Positions 35,545 through 43,876 of a stretch of 64,000 nucleotides of DNA are shown piece by piece; position 1 is the stretch's first letter; every line of letters starts with the position of its first letter. Below the pieces are notes generated by a model, which had not been told where the DNA came from, did not search any database, and was given only the letters and a program-made list of their open reading frames with translations. Source of the DNA: an uncultured Eggerthellaceae bacterium (GTDB taxonomy: Bacteria > Actinomycetota > Coriobacteriia > Coriobacteriales > Eggerthellaceae); contig CAKTUD010000001.1 in assembly GCA_934617425.1 (NCBI GenBank), positions 1-64,000 on the forward strand, written 5' to 3'. Position numbers and translations under genes: made by a program.

Positions 35545-36953
35545 TAGCCAATCGCTCCTTCCATCTCGAGTTTGATGAGGTTGTTCATTTCCACGGCATA
35601 TTCGAGCGGCAGCTCCTTTGAAACAGGCTCGGCGAAGCCGTTGACGATCATGGTGCGGGCCTCTTCCTCCGAAAGACCGCGACTCATCAAATAGAAGATC
35701 TTGTCGTCACCGATACGGCCGATGGTCGCCTCGTGTCCCACGTCAATGTCCTTGCAATGGATATCCATCGCGGGGATGGTATCGGAGCGGCTGGTATCGT
35801 CAAGCATGAGCGACTGGCACGAAACACTCGCCTTGGAACCCTCGGCCTTGGGCGTTGCCACAACCGAACTACGGAAAGTCGATATGCCGCCGCTCTTGGA
35901 GATCGATTTAGTCTCGATGAACGCCGAGGTTTCGGGGGCGTTGAGCACCACCTTGCAGCCAGTGTCAAGATTTTGCCCTTGGCCAGCAAAGGTGATGCCG
36001 GTGAAGCTCGACTTTGCCTTGCGGCCATTGAGGATCGACATAGGGTACAGGTAACCCACGTGGCTGCCAAACGAGCCGGAGATCCATTCGATATCGCCGC
36101 CTTCATCGACGATGGCGCGCTTGGTGTTCAGGTTGTACATATTCTTCGACCAGTTCTCGATGGTCGAATAGCGCAGGTGGGCGTTCTTGCCCACGAACAG
36201 CTCAACGGCGCCCGCATGAAGGTTGGCCACATTGTACTTAGGAGCCGAGCAACCCTCGATGAAGTGCAGATCGGCTTCGTCCTCGACGATGATGAGCGTA
36301 TGCTCGAACTGGCCGGCGCCCTTCGCATTCAGACGAAAGTAGCTTTGCAGGGGGTAGTCGAGTTTGGTTCCCTTGGGCACGTAAACAAACGAGCCACCCG
36401 ACCACACCGCGCCGTGCAGAGCTGCGAACTTGTGGTCCTCGGGCGTGATGAGAGTCATGAACTTCTCATGGATGAGTTCAGCATATTCGCCATGCAGGGC
36501 CTCTTCGATGCCGGAGTACACGATGCCCTGCTTGGCAGCGGAGTCCTGCATCGAGTGATACACCAGCTCGGAATCGTACTGTGCGCCAACACCCGCCAGA
36601 TAGGAGCGTTCGGCTTGGGGAATGCCCAAGCGCTCGAACGTGTCTTTGATGTTCTCGGGGACGCTCTCCCAATCACTTTTCTGCTCGGTGTTGGGCTTTA
36701 CGTAGGTAACGATATTGCTCATGTCGAGGCCGGCGATAGAGGGGCCCCAATCGGAGACAGGCATGGAATTGTAGATCTCGAGCGACTTCAAACGGTGCTC
36801 GAGCATCCATGCAGGCTCGTCCTTTTTAGCGGAAATCTCGCGGACGATATCGGGCGTCAGACCCGCTTCCAACTTTTCCGCGCCTTCATCGTCGTAGCGA
36901 AAATCATATAGGCTACGATCGATGTCGGCTACTTCGGTACGTTGCTTTGCCAT
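35544..36953 (-). CDS. sufB: Fe-S cluster assembly protein SufB
   Basis: Main scaffold subunit on which nascent Fe-S clusters form with SufD and the SufC ATPase. The 469-residue protein starts MAKQRTEVADID and holds the typical SufB stretches YVPKGTKLDYPLQSYFR, EGCSAP and VGHEATIGRIGDDKIFYLMSRGLSE. The upstream Met at 37004 falls inside sufC and was not used; AAGGCGG lies before the ATG at 36953. It is 10 bases from the sufC stop. Confidence 0.97.
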   Translation of the reverse strand: MAKQRTEVADIDRSLYDFRYDDEGAEKLEAGLTPDIVREISAKKDEPAWMLEHRLKSLEIYNSMPVSDWGPSIAGLDMSNIVTYVKPNTEQKSDWESVPENIKDTFERLGIPQAERSYLAGVGAQYDSELVYHSMQDSAAKQGIVYSGIEEALHGEYAELIHEKFMTLITPEDHKFAALHGAVWSGGSFVYVPKGTKLDYPLQSYFRLNAKGAGQFEHTLIIVEDEADLHFIEGCSAPKYNVANLHAGAVELFVGKNAHLRYSTIENWSKNMYNLNTKRAIVDEGGDIEWISGSFGSHVGYLYPMSILNGRKAKSSFTGITFAGQGQNLDTGCKVVLNAPETSAFIETKSISKSGGISTFRSSVVATPKAEGSKASVSCQSLMLDDTSRSDTIPAMDIHCKDIDVGHEATIGRIGDDKIFYLMSRGLSEEEARTMIVNGFAEPVSKELPLEYAVEMNNLIKLEMEGAIG

Positions 36954-36963
36954 AGTTGCCGCC

Positions 36964-37719
36964 TTACTGGGCTTCCGGCATGAACTGCTCGAAGCCGTTG
37001 GCATCGATGTTCGCGATCATGCTGGCGTCGCCTTCGGCCACCACATGGCCCGACACCATCACGTGCACGCGATCTACGTCGAGATGCTCGAGGATGCGCG
37101 TGTTGTGAGTGATGATCAGCAACGTGCCATCGCAGGTTTCGCGGTAAGCTTCCATGCCCTTCGAGACGACGGAGAGTGCATCGACGTCAAGGCCCGAGTC
37201 GGTTTCATCGAGAATCGCCAGCTTGGGCTGCAAAAGAAGCAGCTGGAGCATCTCGACCTTCTTTTTCTCGCCACCGGAGAAACCCACGCCGAGCTCGCGG
37301 TCGAGCCATTCGGTACCGAAGTCGAGCTCGTTTGCCAGGGCCTTGATGCGCTTGCGGAATTCCTTGTTCTTCATCTTCATGCCCTCGCGACCATCGAGAG
37401 TGGCGCGCAGGAAGCTTGACAGCGGCACGCCAGGAATTTCCACCGGCGCCTGGAAGCTCAGAAACAAGCCGGCAAGCGAACGTTTGTCGGGGGTAAGCTC
37501 GGTGATGTCGTTGCCGTCGAAGATGACCTGGCCGCTGTTCACGGCATAGGTGGGGTCACCCATGGCCACATGGCCGAGAGTCGATTTACCGGCGCCGTTG
37601 GGACCCATGAGGACATGCACGCCACCGCGCGCAACCTCAAGATTCACATCATTGAGAATCTGCTTTTCGTCGACCGAAGCCGAGAGGTTTTTGATAGTCA
37701 GCAAAGCATCTCTCGTCAT
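36964..37719 (-). CDS. sufC: Fe-S cluster assembly ATPase SufC
   Basis: ABC-type soluble ATPase that drives conformational change in SufBD. The 251-residue protein has Walker A GPNGAGKST, signature FSGGEKKKVEM, Walker B LAILDETDSGLD and switch His in ITHNTRIL. The ATG has AGGAAAG upstream. It is the first gene of the suf operon, divergent from an Rrf2 regulator, with the promoter and a palindrome between them. Confidence 0.97.
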   Translation of the reverse strand: MTRDALLTIKNLSASVDEKQILNDVNLEVARGGVHVLMGPNGAGKSTLGHVAMGDPTYAVNSGQVIFDGNDITELTPDKRSLAGLFLSFQAPVEIPGVPLSSFLRATLDGREGMKMKNKEFRKRIKALANELDFGTEWLDRELGVGFSGGEKKKVEMLQLLLLQPKLAILDETDSGLDVDALSVVSKGMEAYRETCDGTLLIITHNTRILEHLDVDRVHVMVSGHVVAEGDASMIANIDANGFEQFMPEAQ

Positions 37720-37767
37720 TTGTCTTTCCTGTTCTAATCGTGAAACTCTATAGATTGGCTAGGATTT

Positions 37768-37806
37768 AAGATAGGCTCCTAGGGTAGATAGTCAAGCTAT
37801 CCCTAG
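37768..37806 (-). promoter_or_regulatory. suf promoter overlapped by a 28-bp palindrome (Rrf2 operator candidate)
   Basis: On minus, TTGACT (37790-37795) and TATCTT (37768-37773) are 16 bases apart, a plausible promoter for sufCBDSU. A near-perfect palindrome at 37779-37806 (arms CTAGGGTAG and CTATCCCTAG) covers the -35 box and spacer. It lies between sufC and the divergent Rrf2 gene, the usual location for an autoregulated Fe-S sensor site. Confidence 0.7.
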
Positions 37807-37881
37807 CAAAATACTAGAATTAACGATGAGCGCGCAGATTCGATATTGCGCCACACGGCCGAGGGGAAAAGGAGGGCGCGA

Positions 37882-38367
37882 ATGCTTATCACCAGCAAAG
37901 GGCGTTACGCATTGCGCCTGATGATTTACGTTGCCGCAGCAGGCGGGGACGCCTCGAGCGCTAGCGATAAAGTGACGCTTAGACAAGTGGCCGACAGCGA
38001 GAACATATCGTTGAAATACCTGGAGCAACTAGCCCACACGCTAGTGAAAGCCGATTTGCTCGTAAGCGTGCGCGGACACGGCGGCGGCTACATGCTTGCA
38101 CGCGAAGCGAGCTCCATCCGCGCGGGCGACGTGATTCGCGCAGCAGAAGGCTCCACCACCCCCGTCGCATGCGCGGGGCTTGACGATTCGTGCCCGCGCG
38201 AGAGCATGTGCTCGGCCGTGGCGTTTTGGGCCGGGCTCGACGAGGTGATTGAGAATTACGTCGATGGCGTGACCTTGGCCGACTTGGCGCAGACATCGTT
38301 CACCTTGCCCGACCCGCTGCCCACGAACGCCGCGCGTCCCACAGGCGCCTGCAGCGCCAAACGATAA
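37882..38367 (+). CDS. Rrf2-family regulator with three Cys (IscR-like), probable suf regulator
   Basis: A 161-residue winged-helix regulator starting MLITSKGRYALRLM, the classic Rrf2 N-terminus. The recognition helix region reads NISLKYLEQL, followed by RGHGGGYMLA. Three Cys in the order C-x6-C-x5-C (CAGLDDSCPRESMC) occupy the position of the [2Fe-2S] ligands of IscR and RsrR-type proteins, so it likely senses Fe-S status. GGAGG lies upstream of the ATG at 37882; a TTG at 37846 is possible but less likely. Divergence from sufC and the shared palindrome point to control of the suf operon and of itself. Confidence 0.9.
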   Translation: MLITSKGRYALRLMIYVAAAGGDASSASDKVTLRQVADSENISLKYLEQLAHTLVKADLLVSVRGHGGGYMLAREASSIRAGDVIRAAEGSTTPVACAGLDDSCPRESMCSAVAFWAGLDEVIENYVDGVTLADLAQTSFTLPDPLPTNAARPTGACSAKR

Positions 38368-38835
38368 TCGCCAAACAGCAGCGGTAAACTTCGAGAATTT
38401 CCATCGCTTTGCGGGGCTTCGCTAGCAGGAGCTTATTAGCAGAATCTTCTTTGCGCGGATCATTTCGCCAGCAAAGCGCTCTGGCCTCGATTCGCCTTCC
38501 TCCCTAGTAAAGATTTCCTTTTGGTGGACAAAAACAGCCTAGTTTGTCACAAATGCCGCCGCGATTTCATGGATTTCGGTTTTTGATGGAATCGATTCGA
38601 AGCAAATTCCCTGTTCGCAGCTGCCTCTCTTTTAATGCACTCAAGAAGTGAGGCCATGGTTTTGCCAAAACCTCTTCTTTTTGACCGCCTCGAAAAACAA
38701 ACAGGTAGCGAGCAAGACAAAAAACGAAAGATGGCAGAGGCCAAACAGGCAAACCGACTCCGCAGTGAAAGCCCATTAAAAAGATGCGGGCTAGCCACCG
38801 TGAGCCGGTCCGCGCCTTCCGCAAAGCCAATAAAG
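38368..38835. other. 468-bp gene-free stretch
   Basis: No gene is supported. Short frames on both strands lack ribosome binding sites and family features. Base composition is more AT-rich than the neighbours, with small direct and inverted motifs such as TTTGTCACAAA (near 38536). No clear terminator follows the Rrf2 gene. Confidence 0.5.
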
Positions 38836-39168
38836 CTAACTCTGCAAGGTGATCTGCAAGATCTTGATGGCCGTCTTCGGCTCGATAGCGTGATCGATTC
38901 CTGCGCTAACGCAAAAGACCTCGCCTGCCTTCATGGCCACAACTCGATCGGGCAAGGTTATCTCGGTTTCGCCCTCCACCAAGTAATACACCGTATCGCC
39001 CGGGTAGCGCTCTTCGGCTACGCTTTCGCCCTCGGCAAAAGCGAGGAGCGTTATGCCAACCGGATCGCCAACACGTGTGAAACTGCGGCTGGAAACCTGA
39101 CCAGAATGCGCGCTGGTCAACGAAGCAAGCGACGCTGCGACCTCAGTGGGGAAATTGCGAAACGACAT
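38836..39168 (-). CDS. Small single-domain cupin protein
   Basis: A 110-residue cupin. The two conserved motifs are degenerate: GDTVYYLVEGETEITLPD for the first half and GEVFCVSAGIDHAI for the second, which retains the His. The start MSFRNFP has AGGAG five bases upstream; earlier Met at 39186 and 39201 are alternatives. It lies downstream of another small cupin gene on minus. Substrate and metal are unknown; possible roles include small-molecule sensing or detoxification. Confidence 0.75.
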   Translation of the reverse strand: MSFRNFPTEVAASLASLTSAHSGQVSSRSFTRVGDPVGITLLAFAEGESVAEERYPGDTVYYLVEGETEITLPDRVVAMKAGEVFCVSAGIDHAIEPKTAIKILQITLQS

Positions 39169-39331
39169 ATGATCTCCTGTCGGCATTACGACATACGACA
39201 TGCGCTGCAAGCGAGCCGTGCATCTGCAGAACACGTCGCCCAAATCCGCTGCACAACCGCGATGCGCAAAGTGCGGCAAAACGCAAGCTTGTTGCGCAAG
39301 GCGCGGCGGGCACGACGCGAACGCGAATCTT

Positions 39332-39667
39332 CTACTCGATCACCACTACCAAAAGCATTTTGAACGCAGTCACGCCGCGCACGGAATGCGGAGCACCCGC
39401 GGGGATGACGATGGTTTCGCCAGCATTCAAGACATGCGGCACGTCATTAATAACGATCTCGCCCGTGCCCTCAAGCACGTTCACCATAGCATCGCCGCCG
39501 GCGGCATGGCTCGACATACCCTCGTCAGCATCGATGGCAAAAAGCGTCACCTTGGTGTTGGGCATCTGAGCAAGCGTGAGGCTGTTCACGCAGCCTTCCT
39601 CAACCTGCACTTGATCGACCAAGGTAAAAACGGTTTCCTTCTGCACGTTCTTGATTAATTCAGCCAT
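39332..39667 (-). CDS. Small cupin protein
   Basis: A 111-residue cupin starting MAELIKNVQKE. Motif 1 reads SSHAAGGDAMVNVLEGTGEI (metal-binding His and a Gly-rich turn) and motif 2 reads GETIVIPAGAPHSV with the second His. This is the pattern of small cupins often linked to redox stress or to metal- or ligand-responsive genes in anaerobes. It lies 163 bases upstream of the second cupin. An inverted repeat ATCCT-N6-AGGAT lies 36-51 bases before the start. Confidence 0.8.
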   Translation of the reverse strand: MAELIKNVQKETVFTLVDQVQVEEGCVNSLTLAQMPNTKVTLFAIDADEGMSSHAAGGDAMVNVLEGTGEIVINDVPHVLNAGETIVIPAGAPHSVRGVTAFKMLLVVVIE

Positions 39668-39702
39668 AGCGACCCCTATTTCTCGAAACGAAGATATAGA
39701 TA

Positions 39703-39718
39703 ATCCTAGAACCAGGAT
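39703..39718. promoter_or_regulatory. Inverted repeat upstream of the cupin gene
   Basis: ATCCT (39703-39707) and AGGAT (39714-39718) with a 6-base spacer lie in an AT-richer area just before the cupin start. The wider half reads CTATCCT on minus, similar to the CTATCCC half-site at the suf promoter. This could be an operator; the evidence is weak. Confidence 0.3.
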
Positions 39719-39900
39719 AGCAACATAGTCCAACCGATTAGGTTGCTGTTGCAACCCTCAAAAAAGAGCTCGCAGGAGGATGCATGCAGCCTCAGCTTCC
39801 GCTTCATTCGAGCCGCCCATGTCATTTATACGGGGAGAACGTGAAGACAGCGCAGCATAGAAGAAACGATAGCGGCAGATTGCCAGGCGGAACCATCATC

Positions 39901-41718
39901 TTATCGATTGTCATTCTCGAGCTTTTCGCTCGCCTCGAGCCAGGCAAGTTCGAGTTCGTCAAGCTGGGCTTTCAGATCGTTGATCGCCTGCTGCTGCTCG
40001 CCGAGTTTCACGAAATCGGTCGGATCGATATCGAACATGGCGTTTTGGGCATCTTCGATCTTGCCCTCGAGAGTGCGCATCTTGCGCTCGGTTGAGGAAA
40101 TCGTCTTTTTGAGGGCGCGCAACTCGTTGTTGGAAAGCCCACCGCCTGCGGGCTTCGCGGCGTCCGCATTCGCCTTTGCACTCTCGCGGGCCTGTGCTGC
40201 AGCGTTGTGGAATTCGTCCTCCAAGCGCAAGTATTCATCGACGCCACCCGGTAAATGGCGAACATGACCGCCTATCAAGGCATATTGGTTGTCGGTAGCG
40301 CGTTCCATAAGATAGCGGTCGTGCGTCACCAAGATAAGCGTGCCGGGCCATCCATCGAGCAAGTCCTCCACAGCAGCCAGCATGTCGACATCGAGGTCGT
40401 TGCCAGGCTCGTCGAGGATAAGCACGTTGGGCTGGTCGAGCAGGATCATCATCAGAGCCAAACGGCGCTTTTGCCCGCCCGAAAGATCGCACACGGGCTC
40501 GTTAAGGTCGGCTTTCGAGAAACCGAGGCGCTCGAGCAGGTCGCCAGGGGTCTGTTCCTTGCCGTCAAGCATCACGCGACTGGTGTAGCGGCCCGCCACT
40601 TGGCGCACGCGATCGGTGCCGAGCTTTGCCAAATTGTCCAGATGCTGAGATAGCACGGCGAACTTCACCGTTTTGCCGATTTTCACACGCCCCCGAACAG
40701 GGGTCATCATACCTTCAATCGTTTTGAGCAGCGTTGTTTTGCCAGCACCGTTCTCGCCGAGAATCCCCACGCGATCACCTGGGCCGATGTTCCAGGTTAC
40801 GCCTTCAAACACCAACTTGTCAGAATTCGCGTAGCGCACGGCCACGTTTTCCAGATCGATGCACTCTTTGCCTAAGCGCGCCACGGCCATACGCTGCAAT
40901 TCGAGCGAATTGCGCAATGGAGGCACATCGGCAATGAGCTCCTGAGCAGCCTTGATGCGGAATTTCGGCTTGGTCGAGCGCGCCTGAGCGCCGCGAGAGA
41001 GCCACGCAAGCTCGCGGCGCAACTTGCTCTGTCGGCGTTCCTCCGTAACGCGCGCAACACGATCGCGCTCGACACGCTGCATGATATAGGCCGAAAAGCC
41101 GCCTTCAAATGGCTCGATGACGCCGTTGTGGACCTCCCACATATTCAAGCACGTCTCATCAAGGAACCAGCGATCATGCGTCACCACCAAAAGCGCTCCC
41201 TGCTTGTCGCGCCAACGATGCTTTAAGTGCTGCGCCAGCCAATTGATGGCGCGAACGTCCAGATGATTAGTAGGTTCGTCGAGCATGAGCACGTCCCATT
41301 TGCCCACCAGCAGGCGCGCGAGATCGACGCGGCGGCGCTGACCACCAGAAAGCGCGCCTACGCGACCCTCCCAGGGGATGTCGGCAATCAGACCGTCGAT
41401 GATCGAGCGAATCTCCGGGTCACCCGCCCACTCGTATTCGGGGCGATCGCCCACAACCGACAGGTGCACGGTAGCGCTGTCGTCAAGGTCATCGGTTTGA
41501 GCAAGCACGCCAACCGTCACATCGCGCGTGCGGATAACGCGGCCTTCATCGGGCTCGAGCACGCCCGAAAGCAGCGAGAGCAATGTCGACTTACCGTCGC
41601 CATTGCGTCCAACGATGCCGATGCGGTCACCTTCATCCACGCCGAGGGAAATTTCCTCGAACACCGTTTTCGTGGGGAATTCGACCCGTGCTTTCTCACA
41701 GCCAAGCAGAAATGCCAT
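39901..41718 (-). CDS. ABC-F family ATPase (Uup-like)
   Basis: Soluble tandem-ATPase protein of 605 residues, with no membrane domain. The first half has GRNGDGKST, LSGGQRRR and VLMLDEPTNHLD; the second has GENGAGKTT, LSGGQKRR and VLILDEPGNDLD. An interdomain linker rich in Arg lies at about 225-290, and the C-terminus is a coiled coil (about 525-600) as in Uup, which binds DNA or ribosomes. ABC-F proteins act on ribosomes; the exact role here (housekeeping or resistance) cannot be told. The ATG follows GAGGTGG. A TATAAT box lies upstream. Confidence 0.92.
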   Translation of the reverse strand: MAFLLGCEKARVEFPTKTVFEEISLGVDEGDRIGIVGRNGDGKSTLLSLLSGVLEPDEGRVIRTRDVTVGVLAQTDDLDDSATVHLSVVGDRPEYEWAGDPEIRSIIDGLIADIPWEGRVGALSGGQRRRVDLARLLVGKWDVLMLDEPTNHLDVRAINWLAQHLKHRWRDKQGALLVVTHDRWFLDETCLNMWEVHNGVIEPFEGGFSAYIMQRVERDRVARVTEERRQSKLRRELAWLSRGAQARSTKPKFRIKAAQELIADVPPLRNSLELQRMAVARLGKECIDLENVAVRYANSDKLVFEGVTWNIGPGDRVGILGENGAGKTTLLKTIEGMMTPVRGRVKIGKTVKFAVLSQHLDNLAKLGTDRVRQVAGRYTSRVMLDGKEQTPGDLLERLGFSKADLNEPVCDLSGGQKRRLALMMILLDQPNVLILDEPGNDLDVDMLAAVEDLLDGWPGTLILVTHDRYLMERATDNQYALIGGHVRHLPGGVDEYLRLEDEFHNAAAQARESAKANADAAKPAGGGLSNNELRALKKTISSTERKMRTLEGKIEDAQNAMFDIDPTDFVKLGEQQQAINDLKAQLDELELAWLEASEKLENDNR

Positions 41719-41750
41719 ACGCCACCTCTAAGTCTCGTTTTGCACATGAG

Positions 41751-41756
41751 ATTATA
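41751..41756 (-). promoter_or_regulatory. -10 box for the ABC-F gene
   Basis: TATAAT on minus, 33 bases upstream of the start codon, with no good -35. It suggests separate transcription from the hydrogenase operon that ends at 41870. Confidence 0.45.
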
Positions 41757-41869
41757 GAAGAAAGAGGTACGGAAAAGACGCGGGTTGCAAAAGGCACCCA
41801 GGCGCGCCGCAATCTCCCCGATGCGTCATGGTCAAAAGTGCCAGAGATGGTCGCTGGAACGCGTCACCA

Positions 41870-42325
41870 CTAAACGTAGGGGATGGTTGAGAAGTCGTTG
41901 GCTGCAATGGCAGCGTAAATGTCCTCGACTGCCGCGAGCACCTCAGGGGTAAGAGGCGCGAAGAACTCAAGCTGAGCTGGCTGAATGCCGATAAAAATCA
42001 TCTCAGAGCAATAATCGGCGATTTCGTCTATCAGATACGAAAGCGGCATCGAATGCGTGGTGATCATGTAGTTGCTCACCACGTCGTCACGACTAAGCAA
42101 ACGAGTGGCACCGGGCTCGAGGCTCATCTGAGCCGCATCGACCAGCACCAAAAAATCGGGCTTCTCCCGTTTCACCACGCCGATGTAATCCTCGGGCGTC
42201 ATCTCGCCATCGATAACCCGCCAGCCATCGATGGGATTTTCCTCAAGCATCTTGGACAGCATCGGACCCGCCGCATCGTCGCCTCGCAACACCGCCCCCA
42301 CTGTGAACACGAATTTGCCCGCCAT
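41870..42325 (-). CDS. hycI: Hydrogenase maturation protease, HycI-like
   Basis: Endopeptidase that trims the C-terminal tail of the [NiFe] large subunit after Ni insertion. The 151-residue protein begins FVFTVGAVLRGDDAAGPML, where family members read GN..RGDD.AG with a metal-binding Asp, and has a second Asp in VLVDAAQM and a His in TTHSMPLS. The large subunit encoded upstream (44489-46228) has the expected cleavable tail. It overlaps the HycH-like gene by one base and ends the hydrogenase operon. Confidence 0.9.
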   Translation of the reverse strand: MAGKFVFTVGAVLRGDDAAGPMLSKMLEENPIDGWRVIDGEMTPEDYIGVVKREKPDFLVLVDAAQMSLEPGATRLLSRDDVVSNYMITTHSMPLSYLIDEIADYCSEMIFIGIQPAQLEFFAPLTPEVLAAVEDIYAAIAANDFSTIPYV

Positions 42326-42840
42326 CAGCGCCTCAGCCTTCCCATGTAGTAAACCGCAGGGTCCTTCTTAATGCGATCGAGCATCTCCGAGAAATGGATA
42401 AGCCATTGGAATTCGAAGGCGCGCTCCGGATCATCGGCACACTTGGCAATCAGCGCGCGAACAGGCTCATCGAGCACTACGACATGGCTACGGTCGACGA
42501 CGATTTCGTCGCAACGAAGAATACCCTCCATCTTGTAGCGAGCCGCACCCTCGGGAAAAAGCCCAACCAATCGGCAGTACTCATCCTTTGAACAGACAAG
42601 CTCCTCATCAAGGCAGTCGCACAAACCAGTGTTGTGTCCCACCGCCAAGGCGTAGTAGATGATATCGCCCGTTTCCTGCGAGATGTTCTTCTCGCTGTCC
42701 ACGAAACGATGCGTCAACTTGTAGAAGACCACACGCGGGTTGTCCGGCCCGCTGTGCAAGGGGCCGCAAATGCACGATTCGAGCTGCGCATGGCGTTCGT
42801 TCATAGCCGCTTGCGCCGCAGGAGAAGCAGCAACTCCCAT
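42325..42840 (-). CDS. hycH: HycH/HyfJ-like formate hydrogenlyase maturation protein
   Basis: A 171-residue protein whose core (about residues 35-145) follows HycH: KLTHRFVDSEKN, IIYYALAVGHNTGLCDCLDE and YKMEGILRCDEIVVD. HycH assists assembly of the E. coli formate hydrogenlyase, and its biochemical role is unclear. It has an N-terminal extension with two Cys (ESCICGPLHSG) not present in E. coli HycH. AGGAGG lies upstream of the ATG. A hairpin lies in the 64-base gap to hyfI. Confidence 0.88.
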   Translation of the reverse strand: MGVAASPAAQAAMNERHAQLESCICGPLHSGPDNPRVVFYKLTHRFVDSEKNISQETGDIIYYALAVGHNTGLCDCLDEELVCSKDEYCRLVGLFPEGAARYKMEGILRCDEIVVDRSHVVVLDEPVRALIAKCADDPERAFEFQWLIHFSEMLDRIKKDPAVYYMGRLRR

Positions 42841-42861
42841 AAATGCCTCCTAAACGCAAAA

Positions 42862-42892
42862 CGAGCCCACCGCCCAAAGGCAAGCGGGCTCG
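42862..42892 (-). terminator. Terminator-like hairpin between hyfI and hycH
   Basis: A 7-bp stem (CGAGCCC at 42862-42868 with GGGCTCG at 42886-42892) is followed on minus by TTTTGCG. It may lower expression of the two maturation genes relative to the structural subunits. Confidence 0.5.
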
Positions 42893-42904
42893 GAATCAAA
42901 CCAA

Positions 42905-43873
42905 CTACTGAGCCGAAGCCTCTTCGGCAGGCTCTTCCGCTAACGCCGGATGCTCCTTCATGAACTCGGCAACCTTATCCTCGGAATCGGCATGCGCAGC
43001 ACCACGTGCGATACCGCCGTAGATGCCATCCATCGAACCGATAGGCGCGGTGACGGTACGAATACCCGTGCTGATGTTTGCCTCTTCCTGACCGGGCGTA
43101 ACAACCATGTTCAGCATGGTCTCGCGAAGATGGTTGAACACCTCGACCTTACGCGGATCCTGCTCGCCAGCGATAAGTTCGTCGACGTTTGCCAAGGCGC
43201 TTTGCTTGGTGTCAATCGCACGCAGGAACTCGTCGCCGATGTCGTGGCCCATAACATATCCCGAGTACAAACGAGCCTCGCGCTCGAGCGCAGTACGCAC
43301 TTTGTAGGGAATATCGGCATAGGCAAGCTGGGCGGAAGTAGCGATGGTTTCTACTTCCTCCTTATGCTTGAGCTTTTGGCCAAGTTTGCCCAGCGCGATG
43401 GCGAAGCCGTAAATGGTTTGCGCCGGCGACGGGGGGCAGCCCGGGATATAAACATCAACGGGGAACAGCTGATCGGTTCCGCCCCACGTGCAGTAGTTAT
43501 CGTGGAAGATGCCACCGGTGCAACCGCAAGCACCATAGGAAACAACCAATTTAGGATCAGGTGCCGCCTGATAAGCGCGCAGACCCGGCATGCGCATGGC
43601 GCGGGTGACAGCACCGGTGTACACCAGAATATCGGCATGACGCGGGCTCGGCGTGTTCTTGATGCCGAAACGCTCGGCGTCGAACACCGGCGTGATGGTT
43701 GCGAAAATCTCGATTTCGCAACCATTGCAACCGCCCAAGTCGCAACGATAGATGTACACCGAACGCTTGATGTCGTTCAGAAGCGCGGCCTTCGCCTCGG
43801 CAATTTTTTGGTCAAGCTCGATCTTATCAGGCTTAAATTGGAGTTCGCTTGGATAAGCGCTATCGATGATCAT
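42905..43873 (-). CDS. hyfI: [NiFe]-hydrogenase small subunit, HyfI/HycG-like
   Basis: NuoB-type Fe-S subunit that passes electrons to the Ni-Fe large subunit. Cluster ligands are visible in DLGGCNGCEIE (CxxC), GACGCTGG and PGCPPSP. The conserved domain fills residues about 35-180. The C-terminal 140 residues, ending in an acidic tail, make the protein longer (322) than E. coli HycG (255). The ATG has AGGAGG upstream. It lies between hyfH and the HycH-like gene. Confidence 0.95.
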   Translation of the reverse strand: MIIDSAYPSELQFKPDKIELDQKIAEAKAALLNDIKRSVYIYRCDLGGCNGCEIEIFATITPVFDAERFGIKNTPSPRHADILVYTGAVTRAMRMPGLRAYQAAPDPKLVVSYGACGCTGGIFHDNYCTWGGTDQLFPVDVYIPGCPPSPAQTIYGFAIALGKLGQKLKHKEEVETIATSAQLAYADIPYKVRTALEREARLYSGYVMGHDIGDEFLRAIDTKQSALANVDELIAGEQDPRKVEVFNHLRETMLNMVVTPGQEEANISTGIRTVTAPIGSMDGIYGGIARGAAHADSEDKVAEFMKEHPALAEEPAEEASAQ

Positions 43874-43876
43874 GCG

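Noticed and set aside
38530..38545. TTTGTCACAAA near-palindrome as a CRP/FNR-type site
   Set aside because: Too short, one central mismatch, and no promoter or gene start at a suitable distance.
38567..38830. 87-residue minus frame with hydrophobic stretches in the gap after the Rrf2 gene
   Set aside because: No ribosome binding site, no family match, and composition like a random frame.
39784..40095. 103-residue plus frame with a perfect AGGAGG upstream of its ATG
   Set aside because: The ribosome binding site is attractive, but most of the frame is antisense to the ABC-F gene, and the protein shows no recognisable features. A very short leader peptide remains possible.
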